DNA from: JAEDHM01 sp964368645 | GTDB taxonomy: Bacteria > Bacillota > Clostridia > Christensenellales > CAG-1252 | Direction: 5' to 3' | Length of the DNA stretch: 64,000 nt | NCBI GenBank assembly: GCA_964368645.1 | Contig: CAYJBY010000007.1 | Location: forward strand, 1 to 64,000 | Shown here: positions 61,421 through 64,000 of the stretch, piece after piece | How the letters are laid out: each line of letters opens with the position of its first letter | How positions within the stretch are numbered: position 1 is the first letter of the stretch | Notes under the pieces: model-generated | The model's input: the letters and a program-made list of their open reading frames with translations, nothing else | What the model was told of the DNA's origin: nothing | Database searches by the model: none | Position numbers and translations under genes: made by a program

Positions 61421-61479
61421 AAAATCGACTTTTTTAGCGTTTTTGCTCTCCAAAAACCTCAATTTGTTGAAAATCGCTA

Positions 61480-61507
61480 TTGACAAGCCAAAGTTTAATG
61501 ATATAAT
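61480..61507 (+). promoter_or_regulatory. gldA promoter
   Basis: TTGACA (61480-61485), 16-bp spacer, TATAAT (61502-61507), about 58 bp before the gldA start. Confidence 0.75.
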
Positions 61508-61564
61508 AGTTGTAGCGTGTAATGAAACGCTGATACGGAAATATTTTTATAAGGAGATTTTTAT

Positions 61565-62710
61565 ATGAGAAAAGCATTTATCTGTCCCTCTAAGTACGTT
61601 CAAGGCGAAGACGAGTTACTCAACCTGGGTTATTTTGTAAAAACCTTTGGCAAAAAGGCTCTTTTGATTGCTGACCCGTTTGCGCTCAATCTTGTTAAGG
61701 ACAAGCTCGAGGCTACTCAGAAAAACTACGGTATCGAACTGGTTTCCAGCGGCGATATGTTCAAGGGTGAGTGCTCCCGTAACGCTGTTAAGGCTTTGCA
61801 GGATTTCGCTAAGGTCAATAAGTGCAGCTGTACCATCGGCTTAGGCGGCGGCAAGGCTATCGACACCGCTAAGTGCGTTGCTCAGGGCAATAACCTCATC
61901 ATCTGCCCCACCATCGCGGCTACCGATGCTCCTACATCTCACTCCGCAGTTTTATATACCGATGATCATCATTTCGACGATTACGCTTATTTCAAACAGA
62001 ATCCCAGCGTAGTTCTCATCGATACCAAGGTTATCGCTAACGCTCCCTCCCGTTTCCTAGTATCCGGTATGGGCGACGCTCTTTCCACCTACTTTGAGGC
62101 AAGAGCTAACGTGAAGTCTTTCTCAAACGTCAACGCAGGTCTGCCCTGCGGCGCAAACAGAGCTAAGGGCACTTTGCTCGGCTACGGCACCAACGCGGCT
62201 TTTGCTCTCGCTACCCTCTGCTACGAGACTCTGCTCTCCGACGGCGCAAAGGCTAAAGCAGCCTGCGACAACCACGTGGTTACCGCCGCTCTTGAGAACA
62301 TCATCGAGACCAATATCCTGCTCTCCGGTTTAGGCTTTGAGTCCGGCGGCTTGGCTGCTGCTCACGCTATCCACGACGGCTTAACCCTTCTCCCCGCTCA
62401 CACCAAGTTCTATCACGGCGAAATGGTTGCTTTCGGCACCATCTGCCAGCTCGTTCTTGAGAACGCTCCCGAAGAGGAACTGTACGAGGTTTTGGACTTC
62501 TGTCTGTCCGTTGGTCTGCCTGTCTGCTTGAAGGATATCGGCACCGACTCCATCGACGACGCTATGCTCACCGCTATAGCTGAGAAGACCTGTATCCCCG
62601 ACGAGTCCATTCACAATATGCCCTTCCCCATCTCTGTGGAGGCTGTTGCGGCTGCTATCAAGACCGCTGATAAGATCGGTTACGACTATAAGTACGCTGA
62701 TATAGACTAA
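61565..62710 (+). CDS. gldA: Glycerol dehydrogenase
   Basis: GldA oxidises glycerol to dihydroxyacetone with NAD; the next gene phosphorylates that product. The 381 residues fit the iron/zinc-containing alcohol dehydrogenase family: GLGGGKAIDTAKCVA for NAD binding, APTSHSAVL, and metal ligands in GMGDALSTYFEA (Asp), AHAIHDGLT (His) and YHGEMVAFGT (His). ataaggaga precedes the ATG. A strong terminator follows before dhaK. Codon choice resembles that of other highly expressed genes in the window. Confidence 0.93.
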   Translation: MRKAFICPSKYVQGEDELLNLGYFVKTFGKKALLIADPFALNLVKDKLEATQKNYGIELVSSGDMFKGECSRNAVKALQDFAKVNKCSCTIGLGGGKAIDTAKCVAQGNNLIICPTIAATDAPTSHSAVLYTDDHHFDDYAYFKQNPSVVLIDTKVIANAPSRFLVSGMGDALSTYFEARANVKSFSNVNAGLPCGANRAKGTLLGYGTNAAFALATLCYETLLSDGAKAKAACDNHVVTAALENIIETNILLSGLGFESGGLAAAHAIHDGLTLLPAHTKFYHGEMVAFGTICQLVLENAPEEELYEVLDFCLSVGLPVCLKDIGTDSIDDAMLTAIAEKTCIPDESIHNMPFPISVEAVAAAIKTADKIGYDYKYADID

Positions 62711-62725
62711 TTAATTTACAATTAT

Positions 62726-62764
62726 CGGGAAGGCGCGATACTGCGCCTTCCCGTTTAATTTTTT
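62726..62764 (+). terminator. Terminator between gldA and dhaK
   Basis: cgggaaggcgc (62726-62736) pairs perfectly with gcgccttcccg (62743-62753), then tttaatttttt. dhaK would depend on read-through or its own promoter. Confidence 0.88.
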
Positions 62765-62797
62765 ACTAGCACTTAAAATATTATTGGAGGAATAGCA

Positions 62798-64000
62798 ATG
62801 AAGAAGATAATGAACACTCCCGAGACTTTTGTTTACGATATGTGTCACGGCTTAGCCAAAGCGCATCCCGAGCTTGAGTTCGTAGAGAAATTTAAGATAG
62901 TTAAGAAAAAAGTTATCAATCCTAATAAGGTTTCCCTTATCTCCGGCGGCGGCTCCGGTCACGAGCCTGCTCACGCAGGTTTTGTCGGCAAGGGTATGCT
63001 GGACTGCGCTGTTTGCGGCGACGTTTTCGCGTCTCCCTCTCAGGTTCAGATTTATAACGCTATTAAAGAGGTGGCTACCGATAAGGGCGTTCTCCTCATT
63101 ATCAAGAATTACTCCGGCGACTGTATGAATTTTAACGGCGCAATGAGCGACGCTATAGACGACGAGGGCATTAAGGTTGACGCGGTTTACGTTAATGACG
63201 ATATAGCTGTTAAGGACAGCCTTTATACCGTTGGACGCCGCGGCGTTGCAGGTACCGTTTTCGTTCACAAATGCGCAGGTGCGGCTGCCGAGCAAGGCAA
63301 GGATTTAGCCGAGGTTAAGGCTGTAGCTAACAAGGTTATCGCCAACGTAAGGAGTTTCGGCTTTGCTTTCACCTCCTGCACTCCCCCTGCTAAGGGCACT
63401 CCCATCTTCGACATCGACGACGACAAGATGGAGTTCGGCGTAGGTATTCACGGCGAGCCCGGAAGAAAGACAGAAAAGGTCGTTTCCGCAGACGAGCTTG
63501 CTCAGAGAATCGTTGCCGACCTGCTCGAAGACGCAGGCATCAAAAAGTCCGATGACGTTGCTCTCTTAATCAACGGCTTCGGTGCAACTCCCTTAAGCGA
63601 GTTGTATCTCTTCAACAACAGCGTTTCCAACGAGCTGGAAAAAGCCGGCGTAGGCATTTATAAGACCTTGGTAGGTAACTATATGACCTCTCTGGATATG
63701 GCAGGCGCGTCCGTTACCGTCTTAAAGCTCGACGACGAGTTAAAGGCTCTTGTGGATTATCCCGTCAACACCCCTGCTCTTACTTGGGGCGCGGCTATGA
63801 ACGAGCAAGCCGCCGCTGCTGTGGAAGCTATGAACGCCATTGCTAAGGCTCTTAACATCACTCCCTGCGCGGCGAAAGCCGAGAGCGTTGCCGCTAAAGC
63901 AGAGGCAAAAGCGGAAGTGAAGGCAGACGACAAGGCGGTTTATGAGGTTGCAGGCGAGGCTAAGGTCGGCGAGACGATTAACCTTCCCGCTTTCGTGAAA
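62798..64000 (+). CDS. dhaK: Dihydroxyacetone kinase DhaK domain (runs off the window)
   Basis: This frame, open to the last base, encodes at least 401 residues. It phosphorylates dihydroxyacetone, directly after gldA. Residues 1-330 or so are a full DhaK domain: LISGGGSGHEPAHAGFVGKGMLD, GDVFASPS, NYSGDCMNF and the catalytic His near residue 217 in GVGIHGEPG, which binds substrate covalently in relatives. After LTWGAAMNEQ comes an Ala/Lys/Glu-rich linker (about 345-390). The chain then continues, so a C-terminal DhaL-type ATP domain is possible, as in single-chain kinases. tggagg precedes the ATG at 62798. Confidence 0.88.
   Translation, partial: MKKIMNTPETFVYDMCHGLAKAHPELEFVEKFKIVKKKVINPNKVSLISGGGSGHEPAHAGFVGKGMLDCAVCGDVFASPSQVQIYNAIKEVATDKGVLLIIKNYSGDCMNFNGAMSDAIDDEGIKVDAVYVNDDIAVKDSLYTVGRRGVAGTVFVHKCAGAAAEQGKDLAEVKAVANKVIANVRSFGFAFTSCTPPAKGTPIFDIDDDKMEFGVGIHGEPGRKTEKVVSADELAQRIVADLLEDAGIKKSDDVALLINGFGATPLSELYLFNNSVSNELEKAGVGIYKTLVGNYMTSLDMAGASVTVLKLDDELKALVDYPVNTPALTWGAAMNEQAAAAVEAMNAIAKALNITPCAAKAESVAAKAEAKAEVKADDKAVYEVAGEAKVGETINLPAFVK

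Overview
The window looks like chromosome from a member of the Clostridia (Bacillota), probably an uncultured, draft-assembled genome. The evidence is a yqfC-yqfD-phoH-HD phosphohydrolase-ybeY-cdd-era block typical of spore-forming lineages, a complete six-gene Rnf complex in rnfCDGEAB order, a DivIVA-like protein, strong Shine-Dalgarno sites with several TTG/GTG starts, consensus sigma-A promoters and simple U-tract terminators. A run of 100 N at 37156-37255 marks a scaffold gap. Most of the DNA is housekeeping. I see no CRISPR array, phage, insertion sequence or rRNA.

Layout. 0.2-5.4 kb: a lipoprotein phosphoesterase, recO, a TVP38-type membrane protein and a ProC-RNase HI fusion. 5.4-10.3 kb: tRNA-Trp, then a type IIA topoisomerase pair on the minus strand. 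10.6-18.2 kb: a DivIVA-like gene, a minus-strand run of galK-lgt-membrane protein-pncB-phosphatase, and divergent galT. 18.4-26.2 kb: the era-to-yqfC block, a small membrane protein and Ppx/GppA. 26.4-33.9 kb: the Rnf operon, divergent from serC-serA. 34.1-39.7 kb: degV, a repeat-rich stretch, a lone prepilin, a YkvI-like transporter, the assembly gap, more repeats and an M3-like lipoprotein peptidase. 40.1-44.4 kb: TPR protein, hslO, methyltransferase and a YesL-like protein. 44.8-48.4 kb: asd-dapA-dapB(ACT)-dCMP deaminase. 48.8-51.4 kb: a NitT/TauT-type ABC importer. 51.5-56.1 kb: valS-groES-groEL. 56.3-64 kb: two alpha/beta hydrolases, murG, an unknown anchored protein, gldA and the start of dhaK.

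How the parts work together. Rnf couples reduced ferredoxin and NAD to an ion gradient, as in anaerobic fermenters. asd, dapA and dapB carry aspartyl phosphate to tetrahydrodipicolinate for lysine and peptidoglycan. serC-serA make phosphoserine. galK and galT process galactose. gldA and dhaK form the oxidative glycerol/dihydroxyacetone route.

The most notable observations are three unusual protein architectures: ProC fused to RNase HI, DapB carrying two aspartokinase-type ACT domains, and GalT ending in an AT-hook-like basic tail. Others are an HD phosphodiesterase without its extracellular sensor, a lone prepilin under a perfect sigma-A promoter, and families of intergenic repeats around the gap. 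No clearly new defence or mobile system is visible; the fused enzymes are the best candidates for new biology.
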